64,000 bases of DNA from positions 1 through 64,000 of the forward strand of contig JADJSS010000009.1 in assembly GCA_016711605.1 (NCBI GenBank), in the 5' to 3' direction. The notes below the pieces were generated by a model. It saw only the letters and a list, made by a program, of their open reading frames with translations, had not been told where the DNA came from and made no database searches. A program made the translations under genes and the position numbers. Below, piece by piece: positions 47,601-56,279 of the stretch; position 1 is the stretch's first letter; every line of letters starts with the position of its first letter. The DNA comes from Saprospirales bacterium (GTDB lineage Bacteria > Bacteroidota > Bacteroidia > Chitinophagales > JADIYW01).

Positions 47601-47813
47601 CCTTCTTGTGTGCAAAACCACATAAAACCTTTACTATCCTGAAATATTGAATATATACTGTTTTTGTGAGAGACCATTTTTAATATCAATGTTGTCTAGC
47701 TTTAATTGAGATACGTCATTACTAAACAACATATTATTGTTAAGCAACAACAAATAAATCAAAATGCCTTTTAAAAAGGATAAAGAAAATATTTTGATTT
47801 TTGGGTTTTGCAT
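44663..47813 (-). pseudogene. Sensor kinase with two-component propeller and Y_Y_Y domain, N-terminal frame break
   Basis: The main frame begins at 47689 and has propeller repeats (SIFQDSKGFMWFCTQEGLNR, NNLWVGTLNGICKF, GKFWMSTNRGITTF), a Y_Y_Y domain (FEYKLDGYDKNWIRTNRNFA), one membrane helix (about 770-790) and a LytS-type kinase with the phosphoacceptor histidine in QMNPHFIFNCMNSIQ and the ATP site PYVENAIWHGLLKK. Upstream, another frame carries an apparent signal region (MQNPKIKIFSLSFLKGILIY) from the ATG at 47813 and ends LDNIDIKNGLSQ, exactly where propeller domains begin. Removing one A at 47661-47665 joins them as NGLSQNSIYSIFQD. About 1,050 residues. Confidence 0.88.
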
Positions 47814-48333
47814 TACTACAAAATATAAATAACTTAGGTATTAATACACTTTTTCGTAAAAAAAAATGGAATGCAAAAAAGCATCCCAAATAACATAGAA
47901 ACATAAAAACCCACTTTCTTGTCTCAATTTTAATAAATAAATGAGAGCTAACTGATTAATTTCAAGACAAGTAATAAAATAAACAACTATTAATCACAAC
48001 ACAAAAATATCTCTACTCTTTAACAATATATCAGTAACTAGAATTCGGTACTAAAATGACTTTAAATGGTAGAAACTATTTAGTATTTGGTATTTAAAAT
48101 CAAACACAACAAGTTCATAACCAACTGTAAATCAACAATATAATTTTAAAAACACAAATATCAAAATCTTATCAAAAATTTACAATCTTATTAAAATTAC
48201 TTTTTTACACATTATCTTATCATTACCACGCCAAACAAACGTTTGATACAATGCATGCATTGATTATTTTTATGTTTAGATAATCTGAAATCATTTTCAA
48301 ATTATAAAATTTATTCATTCTCAATTTGAAATT
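47814..48333 (-). promoter_or_regulatory. Long structured leader or small-RNA region upstream of the sensor kinase
   Basis: No gene is seen in this 520-base gap. On the minus strand there is a -7 box TATTTTTG at 48009-48002, an inverted pair CTTGTCT/AGACAAG (47971-47919), and then a stem GGGATGC-TTTTTT-GCATTCC followed by A and nine T residues (47887-47857), a textbook intrinsic terminator. It lies 44 bases ahead of the kinase ATG, so transcripts from this promoter would end before the gene. Confidence 0.5.
47857..47887 (-). terminator. Intrinsic terminator inside the kinase leader
   Basis: On the minus strand GGGATGC and GCATTCC pair fully (one G-U) around TTTTTT and are followed by a nine-T run. 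No gene upstream on this strand needs a terminator, which points to an attenuator or a small RNA end. Confidence 0.65.
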
Positions 48334-48918
48334 GTGCCGAAGCAAAAAGTAAGTGTAGAAGAAATTTTAAAACATTCGTTGAAGTTATTTCGACAAAAAA
48401 GCTATCACAACACTTCAATTGCTGATATTGCTTCTGCTTGCGGTTTGCTAAAAGGAAGTTTATACCATTATTTTCCTTCAAAAGAAGCGTTGATGAGTGC
48501 TGTAATAAAATATGCACACGATTTTTTTCAGAAAGAAGTTTTTTCTATTGCTTACGACAAAACATTGTCACCACAGCAACGTATGGAAAAAATGTTTAAA
48601 AAATCAGAAAAAGCATTAATTTCTGATGGAAATATTATGGGAAATATTGGCGTAGAAACGGCGCGTGCCATTCCTGAATTTGCAGAACATATTCGCGATT
48701 TTTATAAAGAATGGTTAACTGCAGTTGAAACAGTTTTTATGGAAATCACCAACGCTGATGATGCGAAAAAATTAGCAGAACAAACAGTTGCCGAATTTGA
48801 AGGTGCTGTTATGATGACACGAATTTTTAAAGACACCAAATATATCAAAAATGCATACGAACGATTGATGAATCGTTTTGCCGCATTTACTTTAGCAGAT
48901 TTAAAACAAAATCACTAA
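48334..48918 (+). CDS. TetR/AcrR-family regulator of the beta-oxidation locus
   Basis: The 194-residue protein has a TetR helix-turn-helix (EEILKHSLKLFRQKSYHNTS, IADIASACGLLKGSLYHYFP, SKEALMSAVI) and a helical ligand domain. The start is GTG after a weak site. It stands 32 bases ahead of the FadJ-thiolase gene on the same strand. TetR proteins at such loci typically repress fatty-acid degradation and release DNA on acyl-CoA binding; that role is inferred from position. No operator palindrome was identified with confidence. Confidence 0.9.
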   Translation: MPKQKVSVEEILKHSLKLFRQKSYHNTSIADIASACGLLKGSLYHYFPSKEALMSAVIKYAHDFFQKEVFSIAYDKTLSPQQRMEKMFKKSEKALISDGNIMGNIGVETARAIPEFAEHIRDFYKEWLTAVETVFMEITNADDAKKLAEQTVAEFEGAVMMTRIFKDTKYIKNAYERLMNRFAAFTLADLKQNH

Positions 48919-48950
48919 TTTTTCATTATAAATTGTTCACTAAATAGTAT

Positions 48951-51900
48951 ATGGAAACTACAACAACACAACCAACAAGAGCTATCAGAAAGGTAGCCGT
49001 TCTCGGTTCAGGTGTGATGGGTTCTGGTATCGCATTGCACTTTGCCAACATTGGCGTCGAAGTGCTTTTGCTCGATATCGTACCTTTTGATCTGAAAGAA
49101 GAAGAAAAAGCAAATCCGAAAATGCGCAACAAAATTGTAAATGATGCATTTGCATTTGCTTTAAAATCAAAACCTGCTCAAGCGTACAATCCTGAATCGG
49201 CAAAAAAAGTTACGCTCGGAAATTTTGACGATGACATGCCGAAAATAAAAGATTGTGATTGGATTATTGAAGTTGTAATTGAAAGATTAGACATTAAAAA
49301 ACAAGTGTTTGAAAAGGTAGATAATCTTCGCAAGAAAGGTTCATTGGTTACCTCAAATACATCTGGTATTCCAATTCATTTAATGGCAGAAGGCAGAAGC
49401 GAAGATTTTCAACAAAATTTTTGTGGTACACACTTTTTCAATCCACCTCGCTACATGCGTTTATTGGAGATTATTCCTACCGCAACAACTAGTCAAAGCG
49501 TAATTGATTTCTTAATGCATTACGGTGATGTTTTCTTAGGAAAAGAAACCGTGTTATGTAAAGACACACCAGCGTTTATTGCAAATCGTGTTGGTGTTTA
49601 TGCAATGGCAAAAATTTTCCAACTAACACAAGAATTAGGTTTAACTATTGAAGAAGTAGATAAATTAACTGGCTCTGCAATTGGTCGTCCTAACACAGGA
49701 ACGTTCAAACTTTCTGATTTAGTTGGAAATGATACAGGAACAAAGGTAATGTTAGGTATCAAAGAAAATTGTCCGAATGACGAACAAGCATCTGCATTCG
49801 ATGTTCCAAAATATGTTCAGTTTTTGTTAGATAATAAATTTTTTGGCAATAAAACTAAAAAAGGATATTACTATAAAGATGAAAAACGAAATTCGTTTTC
49901 ACTTCGTTTAGATACATTAGTATATGAACCAACAGGAAAACCAAAATTTCCATCTTTAGACGCTTCAAATAAATCTGAAAATTTAGCAGGAAAAGTAAAT
50001 GCATTTATTAATGCAGACGACAAAGGTGCACAATTAGTAAAACGTTCGTTGAGCGGTTTATTTGCTTATGTTTCTAATCGTGTTCCAGAAATTTCTGATG
50101 TGTTATATGCTGTCGATGATGCCTTACGCGCTGGTTTTGCTTGGGACATTGGTCCTTTCCAATATTGGGACATTGTTGGCATTGAAAAAGGTATCGAATT
50201 AGCAAAAGCAGATGGTTTATCCATTGGCACTTGGGTAACGGAAATGTTAGCAGCAGGCAATACTACTTTCTATAAAGTAGAAAATGGTGTAAAAAAATAT
50301 TACGATCAACAATCAAAATCATACAAAGCAATTCCAGGTGCTGAATCATTTATCATTTTAGATAATTTACGTAGCAATAAACCAGTTTGGAAAAACAGTG
50401 GTGGTACGTTACATGATATTGGCGATGGTGTTTTGAATTTAGAATTCACTTCAAAAATGAATTCATTAGGTGGTGATGTGTTAGCAGCTATTAATAAATC
50501 TATCGAAATTGCAGAAGGTGGTTACAAAGGCTTAGTAATCGGAAACGATGCTACCAATTTTTCTGTTGGCGCCAACTTAATGATGATTTCCATGTTGGCA
50601 ATGGATCAGGAATATGACGAATTAGATATGGCTGTTCGTCAGTTTCAGCAAACTACGATGCGCTGCAGATACTCAGCAATTCCAGTAGTTTCCGCACCAC
50701 ACGGCATGACACTTGGTGGTGGTTGCGAAGTAACCATGCACTCTAATGCAGTGGTAGCAGCAGCAGAAACTTATATTGGTTTAGTAGAAGTTGGTGTTGG
50801 TTTAATTCCAGCTGGTGGTGGCACTAAAGAATTGACTTTAAGAACTTCTGATAGTTTCAAAAATGGTGATCCGATGTTACAAACGTTGCAAGATAATTTC
50901 TTATCAATTGCAATGGCAAAAGTGGCAACTTCAGCAGCAGAAGCAATCGATTTAAACTTAATGCGCAAAGGTGTTGACAGAGTAGTTGTAAATGGCAAAC
51001 GTGTAATTGCAGAAGCAAAACGCGAAGTGTTAGAATTATCTGCAAAAGGTTACACGCAAACTGCTCATAGAAATGACATCACTGTTTTAGGTAGAACTGG
51101 TTTAGGTACACTAACAGTTGGTGTAGAATCATTCGTAGCAGGTGGTTATATTTCAGCTCACGATGCAGTAATTGCTAAAAAAGTAGCATACGTAATGTGC
51201 GGTGGCGATTTATCAGCACCAACACAAGTAAACGAACAATATTTATTGGATTTAGAAAGAGAAGCATTCTTATCGCTTTGCGGTGAAAAGAAAACACTTG
51301 AAAGAATCCAGGCAATGTTGACAACTGGTAAACCATTGAGAAACAATTCAAAATCTAAAATTCAAAATACAATGCAAGAAGCATATATAGTAGCAGGTTA
51401 TCGCAGTGCGATAGGCAAAGCAAAAAAAGGCGGTTTCCGCTTTTATCGTCCAGATGATTTAGGTGCTGATGTGGTAAAACATTTAGTAGCATCAGTTCCA
51501 CAATTAGATCCATCACGCATTGATGATTTAATTTGTGGAAACGCCATTCCAGAAGCAGAACAAGGTATGCAAATCGGTCGTATGATCGTGTTACGTGCAG
51601 GTTTACCATTGTCAATTGGTGGTGTAACTGTTAATCGTTATTGCGCATCAGGTTTAGAAACCATTGCCATGGCAACAGCAAAAATTAAAGCAGGAATGGC
51701 AGACTGTATCATCGCTGGTGGTGTAGAATCTATGTCTTTATTACCAATGACTGGCTGGAGAACGGTATTAAATTATGGCATCGCATCAACCACACCAGAT
51801 TACTATTCTTCAATGGGTTTAACAGCAGAAGCTGTTGCAACGCAATACGGAATTTCTCGTTTAGACCAAGATACGTTTGCATACAACTCGCATGTAAAAG

Positions 51901-52550
51901 CAATTGCCGCAATAGAATCAGGAAAATTTAAAGATGAAATTGTACCTGTAACAGTGGAAGAAGTTTATTTGAAAGACAATAAAAGAAAAGTTCGTTCTAC
52001 TATAGTGGATACAGATGAAGGTGCGCGTAAAGACACAACTGTAGAAGGCCTTGCAGCATTAAAAGCAGTATTTGCAGCAAAAGGTTCTGTAACTGCAGGT
52101 AACTCATCTCAAACATCTGATGGCGCAGCATTTGTGTTAGTGATGTCAGAAAAAATGGTAAAAGAACTAAACATCGAACCAATCGCAAGATTAGTAACAA
52201 GTGCAGTTGTTGGTTGCGAGCCACGCATCATGGGTATTGGTCCTGTAGTAGCAATACCACGTGCATTACAATTAGCAGGTTTAAAAATCGAAGACATTGA
52301 AATGATTGAATTAAACGAAGCATTTGCTGCACAATCATTAGCAGTAATTCGCACATTGGGTTTAAATCAGGATATCATTAATCCAAACGGTGGTGCCATT
52401 GCATTAGGTCATCCACTAGGTTGTTCAGGTGCAAAATTATCTGTACAATTAATTAATGAAATGCGTCGTCAAAACAAACGCTACGGTATGGTGTCAGCTT
52501 GTATAGGTGGTGGACAAGGTATCGCAGGAATTATAGAAAGACTTAAATAG
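48951..52550 (+). CDS. Fusion of 3-hydroxyacyl-CoA dehydrogenase/enoyl-CoA hydratase and acetyl-CoA acyltransferase
   Basis: One frame of 1,199 codons joins two normally separate enzymes. Residues 1-798 form the FadJ/FadN-type protein: NAD site VAVLGSGVMGSGIALHFANI (13-32), FCGTHFFNPPRYMRLLEIIP, second dehydrogenase domain, and crotonase domain (about 475-690, SVGANLMM, APHGMTLGGGCEVTMHS). Residues 808-1199 are a full 392-residue thiolase: NRYCASGLETIAMATA with the acylating cysteine, SLAVIRTLGLN, GGAIALGHPLGCSGA and SACIGGGQGIAG. The linker NSKSKIQNT is encoded by spacer-like DNA. The chain would perform the hydration, oxidation and thiolysis steps of beta-oxidation. In related bacteria these are two adjacent genes. 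Confidence 0.92.
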   Translation: METTTTQPTRAIRKVAVLGSGVMGSGIALHFANIGVEVLLLDIVPFDLKEEEKANPKMRNKIVNDAFAFALKSKPAQAYNPESAKKVTLGNFDDDMPKIKDCDWIIEVVIERLDIKKQVFEKVDNLRKKGSLVTSNTSGIPIHLMAEGRSEDFQQNFCGTHFFNPPRYMRLLEIIPTATTSQSVIDFLMHYGDVFLGKETVLCKDTPAFIANRVGVYAMAKIFQLTQELGLTIEEVDKLTGSAIGRPNTGTFKLSDLVGNDTGTKVMLGIKENCPNDEQASAFDVPKYVQFLLDNKFFGNKTKKGYYYKDEKRNSFSLRLDTLVYEPTGKPKFPSLDASNKSENLAGKVNAFINADDKGAQLVKRSLSGLFAYVSNRVPEISDVLYAVDDALRAGFAWDIGPFQYWDIVGIEKGIELAKADGLSIGTWVTEMLAAGNTTFYKVENGVKKYYDQQSKSYKAIPGAESFIILDNLRSNKPVWKNSGGTLHDIGDGVLNLEFTSKMNSLGGDVLAAINKSIEIAEGGYKGLVIGNDATNFSVGANLMMISMLAMDQEYDELDMAVRQFQQTTMRCRYSAIPVVSAPHGMTLGGGCEVTMHSNAVVAAAETYIGLVEVGVGLIPAGGGTKELTLRTSDSFKNGDPMLQTLQDNFLSIAMAKVATSAAEAIDLNLMRKGVDRVVVNGKRVIAEAKREVLELSAKGYTQTAHRNDITVLGRTGLGTLTVGVESFVAGGYISAHDAVIAKKVAYVMCGGDLSAPTQVNEQYLLDLEREAFLSLCGEKKTLERIQAMLTTGKPLRNNSKSKIQNTMQEAYIVAGYRSAIGKAKKGGFRFYRPDDLGADVVKHLVASVPQLDPSRIDDLICGNAIPEAEQGMQIGRMIVLRAGLPLSIGGVTVNRYCASGLETIAMATAKIKAGMADCIIAGGVESMSLLPMTGWRTVLNYGIASTTPDYYSSMGLTAEAVATQYGISRLDQDTFAYNSHVKAIAAIESGKFKDEIVPVTVEEVYLKDNKRKVRSTIVDTDEGARKDTTVEGLAALKAVFAAKGSVTAGNSSQTSDGAAFVLVMSEKMVKELNIEPIARLVTSAVVGCEPRIMGIGPVVAIPRALQLAGLKIEDIEMIELNEAFAAQSLAVIRTLGLNQDIINPNGGAIALGHPLGCSGAKLSVQLINEMRRQNKRYGMVSACIGGGQGIAGIIERLK

Positions 52551-52552
52551 AA

Positions 52553-52645
52553 TTATAGAGATGAGATCTGAGATGATGAAATAAAAAGATAATTATCTCT
52601 CATCTCTTTTCTCATTTCTCAAATCTAAAATCTAAACATCTCAAC
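52553..52645. repeat. Stuttering palindrome before the acyl-CoA dehydrogenase gene
   Basis: The left part iterates AGAGATGAGATCTGAGATGA. The right part, read inverted, is GAGATGTTTAGATTTTAGAT and AATGAGAAAAGAGATGAGAG. The element fills the whole spacer and ends at the ATG at 52646. Its AAATCTAAAATCTAAA segment resembles the FadJ-thiolase linker DNA. Confidence 0.6.
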
Positions 52646-54424
52646 ATGGAAAAAATATTAGCACTTAAAGGTGGAGAATTTATTATCAAAGATTCAACTA
52701 CCGAAATGGTTTTCACGCCAGAAGACTATACCGAAGAACAACTCATGGTTCGCGCAATGGCATCTGATTTTATTGAGAAAGAAGTAATGCCACGCTGGAA
52801 AGAAATTGAAAAGCAAGAACCCAACGTAACTACCGATTTGCTGAGAAAAGCAGGTGAATTAGGTTTGCTTTCTACACCTATTCCAGAAGAATACGGTGGA
52901 ATGCAACAAGATGTAATTACAGGTTGCATTTTAGCAGAAGAATATGGCAGAACAGGTTCTTTTGCTACCACAGTAATTTGCCATATTGGTATAGGAACGT
53001 TACCAACTTTATATTTCGGTACGGAAGAACAAAAACAAAAGTATTTACCAAAATTAGGCAGTGGCGAATGGCCTGCGTCATATTGTCTTACGGAGCCAAG
53101 TTCTGGCTCAGATGCATTAGGAGCAAAAACAACAGCTACACTTTCTGAAGATGGAAAATCATGGATTCTGAACGGACAAAAAATGTGGATCACAAACGCA
53201 GGTTTTGCTGAATTATTTACGGTGTTCGCAAAAATTGATGGTAAAGAATTTACTGCATTTTATGTAGAAAAAGGAACGCCTGGTTTAACGTTGGGTGCCG
53301 AAGAAGATAAAATGGGTATCAAAGGTTCTTCTACAAGACAAGTGTTTTTTGAGAATTGTAAAATACCTGTAGAAAACATGTTAGGCGAACGTGGCAAAGG
53401 CCATTTAATTGCGTTTAATATTTTAAATATTGGTCGTTATAAATTAGCAGCAACTGCACTTGGTGGTGCTCGTGAAGCATTTAATATGGCTGTAAAATAT
53501 GCTAATGAAAGAACACAATTTGGAAAATCGTTAGATACATTTGGTGCTATTCAATTTAAGATTGCAGAAATGGCAATCAAATTATTTGCATTAGAAGTAG
53601 CAACTTACCGATGTGCAGAAGACATCGAAAACACGGAACATATTTTAAAAGAGCAAGGGTTGGATTTTGCGAAATCATTATTAGGTGGCGCAGAAGAGTT
53701 TGCAATTGAATGTTCAATTGTAAAAGTATATGGCTCTGAAGTGCTGGATTATATAGTAGATGAAAACGTACAGATTCACGGCGGAATGGGTTACTCAGAA
53801 GAAACCAGTGCTGCGCGTGCATACAGAGATTCTCGTATTGCGCGTATCTACGAAGGCACGAGCGAAATCAATCGCTTGTTATCTATCGATATGTTGTTGA
53901 AACGTGCAATGTCTGGCAAAATCGATTTGATGACTCCAGGCATGGCTATTCAAAAAGAATTGATGTCTGTTCCAGACTTTTCAGACGATAGCGACTCTCA
54001 ATTTGCAGCTGAAGAACGCGCAATGAAGAATGCGAAGAAGGCATTCTTGTTAGTAGCTGGTGGTGCTGTTCAAAAACTAATGGCAAAAATGAAAGACGAG
54101 CAGGAAATTATTATGAATGCGTCTGACATGTTGATCGATGTGTATGTAATGGAATCCTTATTGTTACGTGTGAAAAAGATCTATGAAAAAGGTGAAAAAA
54201 ATGATCAGGTGTATATCGATATTTTAAAAGTATTTTTCAATGATGCATTAAATCGTATCAATACAAAAGGAAAAGATGCATTGCAATCTTTTGCAGAAGG
54301 TGATGAATTGCGCATTATGCTGATGGGTTTGAAACGTTTTACAAAATACGAACCCGTAAATGTAAAAGAAGCACGCAGAAGAATTGCTGCAAAAGTTATT
54401 GAAGGTGGAAAATATAATTTGTAA
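52646..54424 (+). CDS. Acyl-CoA dehydrogenase, long bacterial type
   Basis: The 592-residue flavoprotein has the acyl-CoA dehydrogenase core in residues about 25-420: LGLLSTPIPEEYGGMQQD, YCLTEPSSGSDALGAKTTA, MWITNAGFAELFTVFAKI, ERTQFGKSLDTFGAIQFKIA, IHGGMGYSEETSAARAYRDS and RIYEGTSEINRLL. A C-terminal helical extension of about 170 residues is typical of the long (about 600 residue) Bacteroidota enzymes of this operon. The catalytic base would be the glutamate of YEGTSE. It catalyses the first step of beta-oxidation and passes electrons to ETF, which is not encoded here. A terminator follows. Confidence 0.95.
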   Translation: MEKILALKGGEFIIKDSTTEMVFTPEDYTEEQLMVRAMASDFIEKEVMPRWKEIEKQEPNVTTDLLRKAGELGLLSTPIPEEYGGMQQDVITGCILAEEYGRTGSFATTVICHIGIGTLPTLYFGTEEQKQKYLPKLGSGEWPASYCLTEPSSGSDALGAKTTATLSEDGKSWILNGQKMWITNAGFAELFTVFAKIDGKEFTAFYVEKGTPGLTLGAEEDKMGIKGSSTRQVFFENCKIPVENMLGERGKGHLIAFNILNIGRYKLAATALGGAREAFNMAVKYANERTQFGKSLDTFGAIQFKIAEMAIKLFALEVATYRCAEDIENTEHILKEQGLDFAKSLLGGAEEFAIECSIVKVYGSEVLDYIVDENVQIHGGMGYSEETSAARAYRDSRIARIYEGTSEINRLLSIDMLLKRAMSGKIDLMTPGMAIQKELMSVPDFSDDSDSQFAAEERAMKNAKKAFLLVAGGAVQKLMAKMKDEQEIIMNASDMLIDVYVMESLLLRVKKIYEKGEKNDQVYIDILKVFFNDALNRINTKGKDALQSFAEGDELRIMLMGLKRFTKYEPVNVKEARRRIAAKVIEGGKYNL

Positions 54425-54460
54425 AATACTCGTATCACGCTATTCGTGGCAAGATGTAAT

Positions 54461-54496
54461 AAAAGCTGGAAAGGTTAAAATCTTTCCAGCTTTTTA
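54461..54496 (+). terminator. Terminator of the beta-oxidation locus
   Basis: AAAAGCTGGAAAG and CTTTCCAGCTTTTT form a perfect stem around GTTAAAAT with a following T-run, about 36 bases after the acyl-CoA dehydrogenase stop. Confidence 0.88.
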
Positions 54497-54572
54497 ATTA
54501 ATAATGTTTTTTATAACTGATGATTAACAAAATACAACAATCTAAAAAAAACATTCATGTTATTTTTAACGA

Positions 54573-55412
54573 ATGAAAAAAATAGCAAAAAATAGTTTTC
54601 TATTTTTATTAATTAGTATACCAATTTATCTATTTGGATGCTGGTTTTTAGCAAGATTATTAATTCAATCGTACAACGAACCTGTGATTTATCAGAATTA
54701 TTTTCCGAAAGAGAAAGTGCAGAATTGGAATTTAATTACTCAAGATAATCAGAAAATCTCTGCGTGGTTTATTAAAAAAGATACTTCAAAGGTGATTGTT
54801 TTATTGGCTGGAAAAGGTGGCAACAGATTAAGCATGATGGAGAAAGCTAAATTTTATTTAGATAAAAATTATTCAGTGGTGATGCCAGATTTACGTGGCA
54901 CAGGAAACAGCAAAGCAGACTTTGTAACCATTGGCTATAATGAACGTTTTGATTTATTAGCATGTATTGATACCTTACAAAAATTGCATTATACAAAAAT
55001 CGGCGCACAAGGTCATTCGCTTGGAGCAGCAACCATTGCTTATAGTTTCAAGGATTTTTCAGATTATAGCTTTGTTGTTTTAGAATCTTGTTATGATAAT
55101 ATTGACCATGCATTTAAACATAGAATGCAACGGATGCATTTGCCAGCTTGGTTGATGTTTCCTGTGAAAAAATTTGCAGAAATGCGCTTAGGAATTTCAT
55201 CACAAGAATTATATCCAGAAAATTATATGGCTAAAATAAATTGTCCAGCATTGTTTTTATGTGGTGATAATGAATGGCAAAATCCAATTGCAGAAAGTAA
55301 AAAATTGTATGACAATTGTTCATCATCAAAGAAATATTTTCACATCTTTAAAGGTGCAGCACATCAGGATTTTTTAAATTATTCAGCAACTGAATACAAA
55401 AAAATGAATTAA
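54573..55412 (+). CDS. Alpha/beta hydrolase with N-terminal membrane anchor
   Basis: The 279-residue protein starts with an uncleaved-type hydrophobic helix (NSFLFLLISIPIYLFGCWFL). The hydrolase core follows: VVMPDLRGTGNSKADFVTIG, nucleophile elbow GQGHSLGAAT-type (QGHSLGA, serine near 152), acid in LFLCGDNEWQNP and histidine in KGAAHQDFLNYS. The triad is therefore complete. Such membrane-anchored hydrolases often act on lipid or peptide esters outside the cytoplasmic membrane; the substrate is unknown. It converges with a LytTR regulator gene; the apparent 65-base overlap is probably caused by a frame break in that gene. Confidence 0.85.
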   Translation: MKKIAKNSFLFLLISIPIYLFGCWFLARLLIQSYNEPVIYQNYFPKEKVQNWNLITQDNQKISAWFIKKDTSKVIVLLAGKGGNRLSMMEKAKFYLDKNYSVVMPDLRGTGNSKADFVTIGYNERFDLLACIDTLQKLHYTKIGAQGHSLGAATIAYSFKDFSDYSFVVLESCYDNIDHAFKHRMQRMHLPAWLMFPVKKFAEMRLGISSQELYPENYMAKINCPALFLCGDNEWQNPIAESKKLYDNCSSSKKYFHIFKGAAHQDFLNYSATEYKKMN

Positions 55413-56202
55413 ATAAGATAGTAGAATAATTTACGCAATGGTAGCTTTGCTTTTTTTCTAAAGAATCTAAGAATTCTTTTTTCTTGCGTTTTGAAATTTC
55501 AACTTTGCTGCCATCTGTCATTAAACAAAAGTTATCACCATGGTCAATTTCTTTCATGTGCGCCAAATTAATTAAATGCGACTGATGGATGCGCAAGAAA
55601 TTATACGGCAACAATTTATCTTCAAAATTTTTAAGTGTTTTTGACACCAACACTTTCTTTTGATTAATTAAAAAAAACAAGGTATAATTACTTTCTGATT
55701 GTAAACGAATAATTTCATTTACTTTTAAAAAGATAACGCCATCTTTTGTAGGTACCATTAGTTTAGAATCCTGCTGCTGTTCCGATTTTATTTTATCTAA
55801 ATAACCTTGCACTTGTGCAGCTTGTTTCAGCGAATCTTTTTCTTCTAATCGCTTAGCAACTTTCTCAATAGCTTTTTTTAATTCAGTTTCTTTAATAGGT
55901 TTTAGCAAGTAATCTGCTGCATTATTTTTGATGGCACTAATCGCATATTTATCATGCGATGTGGTAAAAATAATTTCAAAATCCGTATTTTCTAATTCAT
56001 TTAATAAATCAACACCTTTGCCATCTGCTAATTCAACATCTAGAAAAATAAGTTGAGGTTTTACCGTTGGTAAAACTTTCTTTGCCTCTCTTTTAGAATT
56101 ACAAACACCATCAATTCTAATATTCAAACCAGTTTGAATGATAGCTTTTTTTAGTATTTCCTGAAAGATTGGCTCGTCTTCTATAATCACTGAGCTAATC
56201 AT
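55348..56202 (-). CDS. LytTR response regulator with a probable C-terminal frameshift
   Basis: The protein has a receiver domain (IIEDEPIFQEIL, phosphoacceptor in LIFLDVELADGKG, AIKNNAADYLLKPIKETEL) and a LytTR domain (FLRIHQSHLINLAHMKEI, GSKVEISKRKKKEFLDSLEK). The last 30 residues (QSYHCVNYSTILFNSFF...) do not look like the family and extend into the convergent hydrolase gene. Removing one A from the A7 run at 55451-55457 would give LEKSKATIA and a stop at 55431, with no overlap and a normal length of about 257 residues. It is divergent from a TPR hybrid kinase and probably its partner. Confidence 0.85.
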   Translation of the reverse strand: MISSVIIEDEPIFQEILKKAIIQTGLNIRIDGVCNSKREAKKVLPTVKPQLIFLDVELADGKGVDLLNELENTDFEIIFTTSHDKYAISAIKNNAADYLLKPIKETELKKAIEKVAKRLEEKDSLKQAAQVQGYLDKIKSEQQQDSKLMVPTKDGVIFLKVNEIIRLQSESNYTLFFLINQKKVLVSKTLKNFEDKLLPYNFLRIHQSHLINLAHMKEIDHGDNFCLMTDGSKVEISKRKKKEFLDSLEKKQSYHCVNYSTILFNSFFCIQLLNNLKNPDVLHL

Positions 56203-56218
56203 AATTAATTGCGTACTC

Positions 56219-56247
56219 TAAAAATAAACAAATAATGTTTATTTTTA
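56219..56247. promoter_or_regulatory. Perfect 11-base inverted repeat between divergent regulator and kinase genes
   Basis: TAAAAATAAAC and GTTTATTTTTA are exact complements separated by 7 bases (AAATAAT). The site sits 17 bases ahead of the regulator's start and covers an early in-frame ATG of the kinase gene (56235). Its symmetry and position fit an operator for the LytTR regulator or another dimeric factor. Confidence 0.55.
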
Positions 56248-56279
56248 ATACCTTTCAGTATATTTATTGTCAACAAAGA

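Noticed and set aside
55348..55430. Genuine 3' overlap of the convergent hydrolase and LytTR genes
   Set aside because: The regulator's extra tail is unlike the family, and a one-base change in an A7 run gives a normal stop at 55431, so the overlap is probably artificial.
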